A stretch of DNA of 6,296 nt from DASRSS01 sp035656335 (GTDB lineage: Bacteria; Actinomycetota; Actinomycetes; Mycobacteriales; Jatrophihabitantaceae), in NCBI GenBank assembly GCA_035656335.1, contig DASRSS010000239.1:1-6296 (forward strand). Direction: 5' to 3'. This document shows, piece after piece, positions 1-6,296 of the stretch. The number at the start of each line of letters is the position of its first letter. Within the stretch, counting starts at the first letter, position 1. The notes beneath the pieces are model-generated. The model had not been told where the DNA came from, did not search any database, and saw only the letters and a program-made list of their open reading frames with translations. The translations under genes and the position numbers were made by a program.

Positions 1-1533
1 CTTGCCGTCCTCGTCGCGGCGGAACCAGTTCACGTAGAAGATCTTCGGCAGCTTCGCGGCGTCCGCGTGCTTGCCGACCTCGATCCAGTGCGCGAAGTAG
101 TCGCCGGCGTTGTAGCCGATGAACGGCAGCATCGCCATCGGGTCGCGGCGCACGACGCCGACCTGCCCGGTCGCGGCGGCGGTCGTCTCGGACGACAGGG
201 TGGCGCCCATGAACACGCCGTGCTGCCAGTCGCGGGCCTCGGTTACCAGCGGAACGGTGTCGCGGCGGCGGCCACCGAAGAAGATCGCGTCCAGCGGCAC
301 GCCCTTCGGGTCGTCCCACTCCGGCGCGCGGGTCTCGCACTGCTCGATCGGCGTGCAGTAGCGCGAGTTCGGGTGGCTGGACGGCTCGTCCGAGTCCGGC
401 GTCCAGTCCTGCTTCTTCCAGGACGTGAGGTGCGCGGGCGGCTCGCCCATGCCCTCCCACCAGATGTCGCCGTCGTCGGTCAGCGCGACGTTCGTGAAGA
501 TCGAGTTGCCCTTCGCGATCGTCTTCATCGCGTTCGGGTTGGTGCGGTAGTCGGTGCCGGGCGCGACGCCGAAGAATCCGTTCTCCGGATTGACCGCGTA
601 GAACCGGCCGTCCTCGCCGATCCGGATCCAGGCGATGTCGTCGCCGAGCGTCTCCAGCTTCCAGCCGGGCAGCGTGGGCTCGAGCATGGCCAGGTTCGTC
701 TTGCCGCACGCGGACGGGAAGCCGGCGCCGATGTAGTGCACCTTGCCCTCGGGCGAGGTCAGCTTGGCGATGAGCATGTGCTCGGCGAGCCAGCCCTCGT
801 CGCGCGCCTTCACCGACGCGATGCGCAGCGAGTAGCACTTCTTGCCGAGCAGCGCGTTGCCGCCGTAGCCGGACCCGTACGACCAGATCGCGCGCTCCTC
901 GGGGAACTGCACGATGTACTTGGTCTCGTTGCACGGCCACGGGACGTCGGCCTGGCCCGGCTCGAGCGGCGCGCCGACGGAGTGCAGGCCGGGCACGAAC
1001 GGCTGCTCGACGCCGTCCTTCGTGAACAGCGCGAGCGCCTTGCTGCCGCAGCGGCTCATGATGTGCATGGACGCGACGACGTACGGCGAGTCGGTGATCT
1101 CGACGCCCAGCATCGGCTCGTCGGCCGTCAGCGGACCCATGCAGTACGGCAGGACGTACATGGTGCGGCCCTTCATCGAGCCGCGGAAGCGCTCGACGAG
1201 GATCGCCTTCATGTCGTTGGGGTCCATCCAGTTGTTGGTGGGCCCGGCGTCCTTCGGGTCGACGCTGCAGATGAACGTCCGGCCCTCGACGCGCGCAACG
1301 TCGGCCGGGTCGGAGGCGCACCAGAACGAGTTCGGCTTCTTGTCCGGGTTGAGCCGGCGGAAGGTGCCGTTCTCGACCAGCAGGTCGGTGATCCTGGTCC
1401 ACTCCTCGGCGGAGCCGTCCACCCATTCGATGCGGTCCGGCTGGGTGAGTTCGGCCGATTCACGGACGAACGCGAGCAGCTTGGAGTGCGTGGTGGGAGC
1501 GTCGTCGAGACCCGGGATCGTGCTTGCCGTCAT
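1..1533 (-). CDS. pckG: Phosphoenolpyruvate carboxykinase (GTP), C-terminus cut by window edge
   Basis: This cytosolic enzyme interconverts oxaloacetate plus GTP with phosphoenolpyruvate, CO2 and GDP, at the branch point between the TCA cycle and gluconeogenesis. Translating the minus strand from the ATG at 1533 gives 511 uninterrupted residues beginning MTASTIPGLDDAP. Visible motifs are the P-loop FPSACGKTN (residues 272-280, with reactive Cys276 and Lys278), the kinase-2 metal motif GDDIAW (297-302), FFGVAPGT and NPNAM (320-336) in the nucleotide site, substrate-binding VARVEGRT around Arg81, GYGGNALLGKK (222-232), metal ligand His252, and the SETTAAAT omega-lid (448-455). These match the GTP-dependent family, not the ATP-dependent one. 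Family members are about 600-610 residues long, so roughly the last 95 lie beyond position 1; this is an edge effect, not gene decay. A strong ribosome binding site supports the start. It is divergent from the phospholipase D gene. Confidence 0.97.
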   Translation of the reverse strand, partial: MTASTIPGLDDAPTTHSKLLAFVRESAELTQPDRIEWVDGSAEEWTRITDLLVENGTFRRLNPDKKPNSFWCASDPADVARVEGRTFICSVDPKDAGPTNNWMDPNDMKAILVERFRGSMKGRTMYVLPYCMGPLTADEPMLGVEITDSPYVVASMHIMSRCGSKALALFTKDGVEQPFVPGLHSVGAPLEPGQADVPWPCNETKYIVQFPEERAIWSYGSGYGGNALLGKKCYSLRIASVKARDEGWLAEHMLIAKLTSPEGKVHYIGAGFPSACGKTNLAMLEPTLPGWKLETLGDDIAWIRIGEDGRFYAVNPENGFFGVAPGTDYRTNPNAMKTIAKGNSIFTNVALTDDGDIWWEGMGEPPAHLTSWKKQDWTPDSDEPSSHPNSRYCTPIEQCETRAPEWDDPKGVPLDAIFFGGRRRDTVPLVTEARDWQHGVFMGATLSSETTAAATGQVGVVRRDPMAMLPFIGYNAGDYFAHWIEVGKHADAAKLPKIFYVNWFRRDEDGK

Positions 1534-1540
1534 GCGTAAT

Positions 1541-1546
1541 CTCCTC
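1541..1546 (-). promoter_or_regulatory. Ribosome binding site of pckG
   Basis: On the minus strand GAGGAG lies 7 nt before the ATG at 1533. It is a near-ideal Shine-Dalgarno sequence and fixes the pckG start, because no other in-frame start nearby has such a signal. Confidence 0.8.
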
Positions 1547-1628
1547 GCAGTCAACGCCGACTGCGCGACGGCCAGGTCAGGGGTGTTTCCGGGAATGCAG
1601 CCGCCGCGGTCGCAACGTGGAATGGCTC

Positions 1629-1654
1629 GGAACTTACCCGCTGGAAGCGTTGTC
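1629..1654 (+). promoter_or_regulatory. Possible ECF-sigma-type promoter for the phospholipase D gene
   Basis: GGAAC at 1629-1633 is followed after 18 nt by GTC at 1652-1654. GGAAC is the usual -35 element of many ECF sigma factors, and actinobacterial envelope-stress SigE-type promoters have short -10 elements containing GTC or GTT. If used, transcription would start near 1660 and leave a leader of about 100 nt before 1764. The motif is short and could be chance. Confidence 0.22.
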
Positions 1655-1661
1655 GGGACCG

Positions 1662-1685
1662 GTGAGAGGCTGCGGGCATTCTCAC
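1662..1685. repeat. Dyad GTGAGA-N12-TCTCAC, possible operator
   Basis: GTGAGA (1662-1667) and TCTCAC (1680-1685) are perfect inverted 6-bp arms separated by 12 bp, in the middle of the divergent intergenic region. Such geometry suits a dimeric transcription factor, but about one 6-bp inverted pair at spacings up to 20 bp is expected by chance in 230 bp. No known operator is recognised. Confidence 0.25.
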
Positions 1686-1729
1686 AACGCACCCGCCGTT
1701 TCACGGGAGCTTCATGCTGGCGACAGGCA

Positions 1730-1747
1730 CGCAACGGCGGCGTTACG
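1730..1747. repeat. Short imperfect inverted repeat before the phospholipase D start
   Basis: The arms CGCAACG and CGTTACG surround a GCGG centre and pair at 6 of 7 positions. The repeat ends 4 bp before the TATAGA box at 1752. It could be an operator or a minor hairpin; it is too short to be sure. Confidence 0.2.
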
Positions 1748-1751
1748 CGGG

Positions 1752-1757
1752 TATAGA
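1752..1757 (+). promoter_or_regulatory. Possible -10 box giving a leaderless phospholipase D transcript
   Basis: TATAGA ends 6 nt before the ATG at 1764, so initiation at normal -10 spacing would place the first transcribed base at or beside the start codon. This would explain why no Shine-Dalgarno sequence precedes this ATG. Leaderless mRNAs are common in actinobacteria. No recognisable -35 hexamer lies 16-18 bp upstream, which weakens the call. Confidence 0.3.
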
Positions 1758-1763
1758 CGCTGC

Positions 1764-3365
1764 ATGTCGCTCGATCGTTGGTTCCTGACGGTGGACGAGC
1801 GCGCGAACCCGCACACGGTCCTCGATCGCCGCCATCCCGGTCAGGCCTGGACGGTGGGCAACGAGGTGCGCGCGCTCGTCCACGGCGCGAGCTACTTCGC
1901 CGAGCTGCTGCGCTGTGTGCGCGAGCTGCGCGCGGGCGACACGCTGATGTTCACGGACTGGCGCGGCGACCCGGACGAGTTGCTGGACGGGCCGGGCACC
2001 GAGATCTCGCGCGTGCTCTGCGAGGCCGCGCAACGCAACGTGATGGTGAAGGGCCTGATCTGGCGCTCGCACCTGGACCGGTTCTCCTTCAGCGAGGAGC
2101 AGAACCGCCACCTCGGCGAAGACATCAACGACGCCGGTGGGGAGTGCGTGCGCGACATGCGGGTGCGCACCGGCGGCTCGCACCACCAGAAGTTCGTCGT
2201 GCTGCGCTACCGGGATCGTCCGGAACTCGACGTCGCGTTCGCCGGCGGGATCGACCTGTGCCACAGCCGCAACGACGACGCGACACACGCCGGCGACCGG
2301 CAGCGGCAGCCGATGGCCGCCGTGTACGGCGACCGGCCGCCGTGGCACGACGCGCAGCTGATGATCCGCGGCCCCGCGGTCGGCGATCTCGAGGCCTCGT
2401 TCCGCGAGCGGTGGTGCGATCCGGCCGCGGTCACCCGTAACCCGCTCAACCGATTGATGGACGCGGTCCGCCGGGGTGACGACGACGAGCCCGATCGGCT
2501 GCCGGAACAGCCACCGGACCCGGACTCGTGCGGCGAGCAGGCCGTCCAAGTGCTGCGCACGTATCCGTACCGCCGTCTCGGTTACCCGTTCGCGCCGGAC
2601 GGGGAGCGCAGCGTCGCGCGCGCGTACCGCAAGGTGCTCGCCAACGCCAAGAGCCTGGTCTACGTCGAGGACCAGTACTTCTGGGGCGACGACGTGGCGC
2701 AATGCTTCGCCGACGCGCTGGCGGCCGAACCGGAGCTGCACCTGATCGTCGTGATCCCGCGCTTCCCCGACCAGGACGGGCGGTTCTCGCTGCCGCCGAA
2801 CCTGGTCGGCCGCGAGCGGGCGCTGCGCGCGGTCACCGCGGCCGGCGGCGATCGGGTCGCGGTGTACGGCGTGGAGAACCATGCGGGCACGCCGGTGTAC
2901 GTCCACGCCAAGGTGTGCGTGGTGGACGACGTGTGGGCGTCGGTCGGCTCGGACAACGTGAACCGCCGCTCGTGGACGCACGACTCGGAGCTGTCCTGCG
3001 CGGTGCTGGACGAGGCACGCGACGAGCGGTCACCGCAGGTGCTGGACCGGTTCGGCGACGGAGCCCGCCGCTTCGCCCGCGAGCTCCGGCTCACGCTCGC
3101 ACGCGAACACCTCGATCGCGCGGACGGCGACGACGCCGACCTGCTCGATCCGCGCTCGGCGTTCGCAGCGTTCGCCGAGAGCGGCCGCCGGCTGGACGCG
3201 TGGCACGACGGCGGACGGCGCGGGGAGCGTCCGCCCGGCCGGCTGCGGCCGTACCGCCTGGACCCGCTGCCGTGGCACACCCGCGCGTGGAGCGAGGTGC
3301 TCTACCGGACCGTCTACGACCCGGACGGCAGGCCGAGGCAGATGCGCCGCCGCAACGAGTACTGA
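1764..3365 (+). CDS. Phospholipase D-superfamily (HKD) protein
   Basis: This is a 533-residue two-half phospholipase D-like protein, expected to cleave or transfer phosphodiester groups through a covalent histidine intermediate; its substrate is unknown. The first half has SHHQK (139-143), then VAFAGGIDLCHSR (157-169) and RGPAVGDLEASFRERW (202-217), which resemble the GG(I/L)DL and GPAV-DL regions of eukaryotic-type PLDs. The second half has YVEDQYFW (300-307) and a complete HKD motif, HAKVCVVD (381-388), followed by GSDNVNRRS (395-403) and SEL (408-410). The first motif is altered: Arg148 replaces the Asp of HxKx4D. An acidic, proline-rich linker (about 238-256) joins the halves. No signal peptide or membrane segment is seen, so it is probably cytosolic or peripheral. 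The ATG at 1764 was chosen because MSLDRWFLT begins the family-like sequence, and the in-frame sequence upstream looks non-coding; no Shine-Dalgarno precedes it. Cardiolipin-synthase-like activity is a less likely alternative, given the lack of membrane helices. Confidence 0.88.
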   Translation: MSLDRWFLTVDERANPHTVLDRRHPGQAWTVGNEVRALVHGASYFAELLRCVRELRAGDTLMFTDWRGDPDELLDGPGTEISRVLCEAAQRNVMVKGLIWRSHLDRFSFSEEQNRHLGEDINDAGGECVRDMRVRTGGSHHQKFVVLRYRDRPELDVAFAGGIDLCHSRNDDATHAGDRQRQPMAAVYGDRPPWHDAQLMIRGPAVGDLEASFRERWCDPAAVTRNPLNRLMDAVRRGDDDEPDRLPEQPPDPDSCGEQAVQVLRTYPYRRLGYPFAPDGERSVARAYRKVLANAKSLVYVEDQYFWGDDVAQCFADALAAEPELHLIVVIPRFPDQDGRFSLPPNLVGRERALRAVTAAGGDRVAVYGVENHAGTPVYVHAKVCVVDDVWASVGSDNVNRRSWTHDSELSCAVLDEARDERSPQVLDRFGDGARRFARELRLTLAREHLDRADGDDADLLDPRSAFAAFAESGRRLDAWHDGGRRGERPPGRLRPYRLDPLPWHTRAWSEVLYRTVYDPDGRPRQMRRRNEY

Positions 3366-3371
3366 CTTCGG

Positions 3372-4760
3372 CTACGACGCCTGGCTGACCGTCGACATGT
3401 TGAAGTCGGGAACGCGCAGCGTGGGCATCGCGGTGCGGGTGAAGTAGTCGCCCCACTCGCGCGACAGGGTGAGCTCGGTGCGGCCGACCTCGGTGACGCG
3501 ACCGAGCAGCCCGATCGGCGACTCGTTGAAGCGGAAGTTGTTCACCGCTCCGGCGACCTCGCCGTCCTCAATCAGGTAGACGCCGTCGCGGGTCAGCCCG
3601 GTCAGCAGCAGCGTCTGCGGGTCGACCTCGCGGATGTACCAGAGGCAGGTCAGCAACAGACCGCGCTCGGTGTCGGCGATCATCTCCTGCTGGGAGAAGC
3701 CGCCGCCCTCGCCGGACAGGATCAGGTTGCCGATCCCCGGACGCGGCTCGGCGCCGCTGCGCTTCGCCCAGGCCCGGGTGCGGATCAGGTCGGTGAGCCG
3801 CCCGTCGCGGATCCAGTCGGTGGCCGACGTGGCAAGCCCATTGTCGAAGACGGACTGCAGGCCGCCGCCGGACTCCGTGGCGATCTCGAACGGCGCGCAC
3901 TCCAGGCCGGGGTAGGTCGGGTCGGAGTAGAGCCGCAGCGGCAGTGCGGACAGCTCGTCGCCGATCCGGCTCTGACCGGACGGGCCGGCGAACACGTTGC
4001 GGCCCTCCTCGGCGTCGCGCGCGGACGCCGTCCAGTAGGCGTAGATCATCAGGTCCGCGACCGTGCTCGGCGGCATGATCGTCTCGTAGCGTCCCGCCGG
4101 CAGGTCGAGGCGCGTCTCGGCCCAGCGCAGCCGCTGCTCGACCTCGGCGGCGAGCGCGGCCGCGTCCACGTCGGCGAAGTCGTTGGTGTGCACGCTCGCG
4201 TACGCCGACCGGGCGAAGTCGCTGCTCTTGCCGTTGAGCTGCACCATGCCGTCGGGCTGGTCGAAGCGGCGGCGCAAGCCGGTCGACGTCGCGACGAACG
4301 TGGACGTCACCGCGTGCTCGGCGTACCCGAAGAGCAGCTGGTCCGCCTTGCGCCAGCGGTCGAACTCGGCGCCGAGGGCCGGCGCGAACGCGCGGAACAC
4401 CTCGACGTCCGTGCGTGCCGGGTCGGCCGCCCAGTCGTCGTTGTGCGCGTAGTTCTCCACCAAGGGCGCGGCGTCCTCCGCGGGCCCGGCGTCGCGGCCG
4501 GCCTGCTCGGACGCGCGGACCAGCGCGTCCAGCTCGTCCTCAGTGGAGACGGCGCGGGTGACGACACCGGCGCTCGTGCCGTCCGGTCCGTCGAACGTCG
4601 AGACGACTGTGAACGAGCGCGAGCTCATCTGCCCGTTGGTGGTCAGGCTGTTGCCCGCCCAGCGCAGGTTGGTCTGGGTGTTCTCGCTGGCGACAACGAC
4701 ACAGCCGTCCGCGGTGGACGCGGCCAGCGCGCGCTCGACGAGCTCCTGGATCTGAGTCAC
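3372..4760 (-). CDS. tldE: TldE/PmbA-type subunit of the TldD/TldE peptidase
   Basis: This 462-residue protein is the non-catalytic partner in the TldD/TldE heterodimer, which in enterobacteria degrades or trims unfolded peptides, including the microcin B17 leader and the CcdA antitoxin. Recognisable features are an N-terminal segment with SENTQTNLRWAGNSLTTNG (25-43), a middle segment with GRYETIMPPSTVADLM (223-238) where TldD has its zinc site, and a C-terminal part with GNLILSGEGG (344-353), LLLTGLTRDGVYLIEDGEV (384-402) and NNFRFNESP (407-415). No HExxxH motif is present, as expected for TldE. Length is close to E. coli PmbA (450). The start is GTG at 4760, overlapping the tldD stop as GTGA; a GAGGG sequence (4770-4774) lies 9 nt upstream. 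The open frame extends beyond 4760, but only antisense-like or shifted tldD sequence is found there. It is co-transcribed with tldD and converges on the phospholipase D gene, 6 bp apart. Confidence 0.92.
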   Translation of the reverse strand: MTQIQELVERALAASTADGCVVVASENTQTNLRWAGNSLTTNGQMSSRSFTVVSTFDGPDGTSAGVVTRAVSTEDELDALVRASEQAGRDAGPAEDAAPLVENYAHNDDWAADPARTDVEVFRAFAPALGAEFDRWRKADQLLFGYAEHAVTSTFVATSTGLRRRFDQPDGMVQLNGKSSDFARSAYASVHTNDFADVDAAALAAEVEQRLRWAETRLDLPAGRYETIMPPSTVADLMIYAYWTASARDAEEGRNVFAGPSGQSRIGDELSALPLRLYSDPTYPGLECAPFEIATESGGGLQSVFDNGLATSATDWIRDGRLTDLIRTRAWAKRSGAEPRPGIGNLILSGEGGGFSQQEMIADTERGLLLTCLWYIREVDPQTLLLTGLTRDGVYLIEDGEVAGAVNNFRFNESPIGLLGRVTEVGRTELTLSREWGDYFTRTAMPTLRVPDFNMSTVSQAS

Positions 4761-6277
4761 TGCGCGCCGCCCTCGGTCTTGGTGTTGAGCACGTTCACGC
4801 CGCGGAACAGCGCGGACGGGCAGCCGTGCGAGACGGCTGCGACCTGCCCGGGCTGACCCTTGCCGCAGTTGAACGCGCCGCCCAGCACGTACGTCTGCGG
4901 CCCGCCGACCGCCTCCATCGAGCCCCAGAAGTCCGTGGTCGTCGCCTGGTACGCGACGTCGCGGACCTGCCCGACCAGCTTGCCGTTCTCGATGCGGTGG
5001 AACTGCTGCCCGGTGAACTGGAAGTTGAACCGCTGCATGTCGATCGACCACGAACGGTCACCGACGACGTAGATCCCGCGCTCGACGCGGCTGATCAACT
5101 CCTCGGTCGACGGGCCACCCGGATCGGGTTGCAGCGACACGTTCGCCATGCGCTGCAAGGGGATGTGACCCGGCGAGTCGGCCAGGGCGCACCCGTTCGA
5201 CCGGGTGGTGCCGAGTGCCGAGCCGTGTGCGTGCGCCATCTGCCGGTTCAGCTGGTAACCGACCAGCACGCCGTCCTTGATCAGGTCGAACTGCTGGGCC
5301 GCGACGCCCTCGTCGTCGTAGCCGATGGTGGCCAGCCCGTGCTCGACGGTGCGGTCACCGGTCACGTTCATGACCGGGCTGCCGTACTGCAGGCTCCCGA
5401 GCCGGTCGAGTGTGGCGAACGACGTCCCCGCGTACGCCGCCTCGTAGCCGAGCGCGCGGTCGAGCTCGGTCGCGTGGCCGATGGACTCGTGGATGGTCAG
5501 CCACAGGTTGGTCGGGTCGATCACCAGGTCGTAGCGGCCGGCCTCGACGCTGGGCGCCTTCACGTGCTCGAGCAGCAGGCCGGGCAGCTCGGCGAGCTCG
5601 GCGTCGAAGTCCCAGCCGGTCCCGACCAGGTACTCCCAGCCGCGTCCCGCGGGCAGCGCGAGCGAGCGCATCGAGGAGAACGCCCCGGCCGCGCGGTCGA
5701 CGTTCACCGCGGTGAACGTGGGGTGGACGCGGACCCGTTGCTGCGTGGTCATCGTGCCGGCGGTGTCGACGTAGAACTTGTTCTCCAGCACCTGCATCAG
5801 GCTGGCGTCGACGTGATCAACGCCGTCCGCAGCGAGCAGCCGCTCGGACAGCTCGGTGAGCCGTCCGATCCGCTCGGCCTCGGGAACGTCGAACGGGTTG
5901 ATCTCGTAGGAGGAGATCCAGGTGACGTCGGCGTGCACGGGCTCGGGCGCGAGCACGACCGGATCGCTGCTGAGCACGCGGCTCACCTTGGCGGTGGCGA
6001 CCGCCTGCTCGGCGAGCGCGCGCGCCGCGTCCGCCGTCCGCGCGATGCCGCTGGCGAAGCCCCAGGCGCCGTCGTGGACGACGCGGACGGCGAGGCCGAT
6101 GTCTTCCGAGTCGGTGCTGGACTCCAGCTGCGCGTCGCGCAGGTTCAGGTTCGCGACCCGGATGCGTTCGAGGCGGAAGTCGGCGTGCTCGGCGCCGAGC
6201 TCGGTCGCCCGGTCGAGCGCCACCCCGGCGAGTTCGCGGGCCGGATAGGAGAGGAACGCGGCGTCGATCTCGGGCAT
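4757..6277 (-). CDS. tldD: TldD-type zinc metallopeptidase subunit
   Basis: This is the catalytic subunit of the cytosolic TldD/TldE peptidase. Translation from the ATG at 6277 gives 506 residues, close to E. coli TldD (481). The zinc site HESIGH (263-268) matches the family's HExxxH motif, and the C-terminal NCGKGQPGQ (470-478) supplies Cys471, which by family analogy is the third metal ligand. Other family features are the N-terminal ADFRLERIR (32-40) with the GLAVRVVHDGAWGFASG stretch (61-77), ATELDRALGYEAAYAG (269-284), NGCALADSPGHIP (361-373) and GIYVVGD (401-407). There is no signal peptide. Two in-frame starts exist: TTG at 6286 and ATG at 6277. The ATG is preferred because AGGTAGG lies 9 nt before it, whereas that sequence directly abuts the TTG. 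The 3' end overlaps tldE by 4 nt (GTGA), so the two subunits are probably made by coupled translation. The promoter lies beyond the window. Confidence 0.95.
   Translation of the reverse strand: MPEIDAAFLSYPARELAGVALDRATELGAEHADFRLERIRVANLNLRDAQLESSTDSEDIGLAVRVVHDGAWGFASGIARTADAARALAEQAVATAKVSRVLSSDPVVLAPEPVHADVTWISSYEINPFDVPEAERIGRLTELSERLLAADGVDHVDASLMQVLENKFYVDTAGTMTTQQRVRVHPTFTAVNVDRAAGAFSSMRSLALPAGRGWEYLVGTGWDFDAELAELPGLLLEHVKAPSVEAGRYDLVIDPTNLWLTIHESIGHATELDRALGYEAAYAGTSFATLDRLGSLQYGSPVMNVTGDRTVEHGLATIGYDDEGVAAQQFDLIKDGVLVGYQLNRQMAHAHGSALGTTRSNGCALADSPGHIPLQRMANVSLQPDPGGPSTEELISRVERGIYVVGDRSWSIDMQRFNFQFTGQQFHRIENGKLVGQVRDVAYQATTTDFWGSMEAVGGPQTYVLGGAFNCGKGQPGQVAAVSHGCPSALFRGVNVLNTKTEGGAQ
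4770..4774 (-). promoter_or_regulatory. Ribosome binding site of tldE inside tldD
   Basis: GAGGG on the minus strand lies within the last codons of tldD, 9 nt before the tldE GTG at 4760. Together with the GTGA stop-start overlap it supports coupled translation of the pair. Confidence 0.45.
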
Positions 6278-6286
6278 GGTCAGCAA

Positions 6287-6293
6287 CCTACCT
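6287..6293 (-). promoter_or_regulatory. Ribosome binding site of tldD
   Basis: AGGTAGG on the minus strand lies 9 nt before the ATG at 6277. It decides between that ATG and the TTG at 6286, which has no room for a ribosome binding site. Confidence 0.5.
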
Positions 6294-6296
6294 GCC

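Larger units (their letters stand above)
1534..1763. promoter_or_regulatory. Divergent intergenic region between pckG and the phospholipase D gene
   Basis: These 230 bp separate two divergently transcribed genes and so should contain both promoters. The composition is a little less GC-rich than the flanking genes. I see no convincing small gene: the open frame continuing upstream from the phospholipase D start (from 1524) has no family-like sequence before 1764. Candidate elements, all weak, are listed separately: an ECF-type promoter-like pair, a 6-bp dyad, a short imperfect hairpin and a TATAGA box. For pckG I find only an isolated TAAGTT (minus strand, about 1631-1636) with no matching -35 box, so its promoter stays unassigned. 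Confidence 0.6.

Noticed and set aside
1..1533. pckG as a truncated pseudogene
   Set aside because: The frame is intact to the window edge and all visible catalytic motifs are kept; the missing C-terminus is due to where the window ends.
67..1539. A 490-codon open frame on the plus strand, antisense to pckG
   Set aside because: Its translation is a low-complexity mix rich in Arg, Ala, Val and Gly with no family signature, while the opposite strand encodes an unmistakable PEPCK. GC-rich third positions on the real strand remove stop codons from the antisense frame.
1549..1554. TTGACT on the minus strand as a pckG -35 box
   Set aside because: A matching -10 box would fall inside the pckG coding region and the transcript would lack the ribosome binding site.
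1696..1706. Palindrome CCGT-TTC-ACGG in the intergenic region
   Set aside because: Only 4-bp arms, with no extension and no T-run, so it is expected by chance in GC-rich DNA.
1524..1763. An 80-residue N-terminal extension of the phospholipase D protein from the ATG at 1524
   Set aside because: This ATG lies inside the pckG coding region on the other strand, the extension resembles no domain or signal peptide, and family-like sequence begins at MSLDRWFLT.
1743..2981. A 412-codon minus-strand open frame antisense to the phospholipase D gene
   Set aside because: It is the same GC-bias artefact: compositionally biased (His, Arg, Val, Ala) and without recognisable domains, while the plus strand has clear phospholipase D motifs.
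4761..5051. A 97-residue N-terminal extension of TldE in the open frame
   Set aside because: It lies entirely within tldD in another frame, has biased composition, and the GTG at 4760 has a ribosome binding site and the typical stop-start overlap.

Overview
The window looks like ordinary chromosomal DNA from a high-GC Actinomycetota (actinobacterial) bacterium. The base composition is strongly GC-rich, and codon third positions are so GC-biased that long false open frames lie antisense to the real genes. The PEP carboxykinase is of the GTP-dependent type that actinobacteria use, and the start signals (GTG start, a possible leaderless ATG) also fit. I cannot name a genus from the sequence alone.

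Layout. (1) Positions 1-1533, minus strand: the N-terminal 511 residues of GTP-dependent phosphoenolpyruvate carboxykinase (pckG); the gene runs off the left edge. (2) Positions 1534-1763: a 230-bp divergent intergenic region that must carry the promoters of both flanking genes. It holds a clear ribosome binding site for pckG and several weak candidate promoter or operator motifs. (3) Positions 1764-3365, plus strand: a 533-residue two-domain phospholipase D-superfamily protein with no visible export signal. (4) Positions 3372-6277, minus strand: a translationally coupled tldD-tldE pair. TldD carries the HExxxH metal site and TldE lacks it, as expected for the heterodimeric TldD/TldE peptidase. 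The phospholipase D gene and tldE converge with only 6 bp between their stop codons.

How they work together: tldD and tldE clearly form one operon and one enzyme. I see no functional link between PEPCK (central carbon metabolism), the phospholipase D-like protein and TldD/E; their adjacency is most simply chance. No mobile element, RNA gene, CRISPR array or RiPP precursor is visible. I did not find a convincing undescribed system. The points most worth a second look are the altered first HKD motif of the phospholipase D-like protein, its unclear start and promoter, and a TldD/E pair with no substrate gene in sight.
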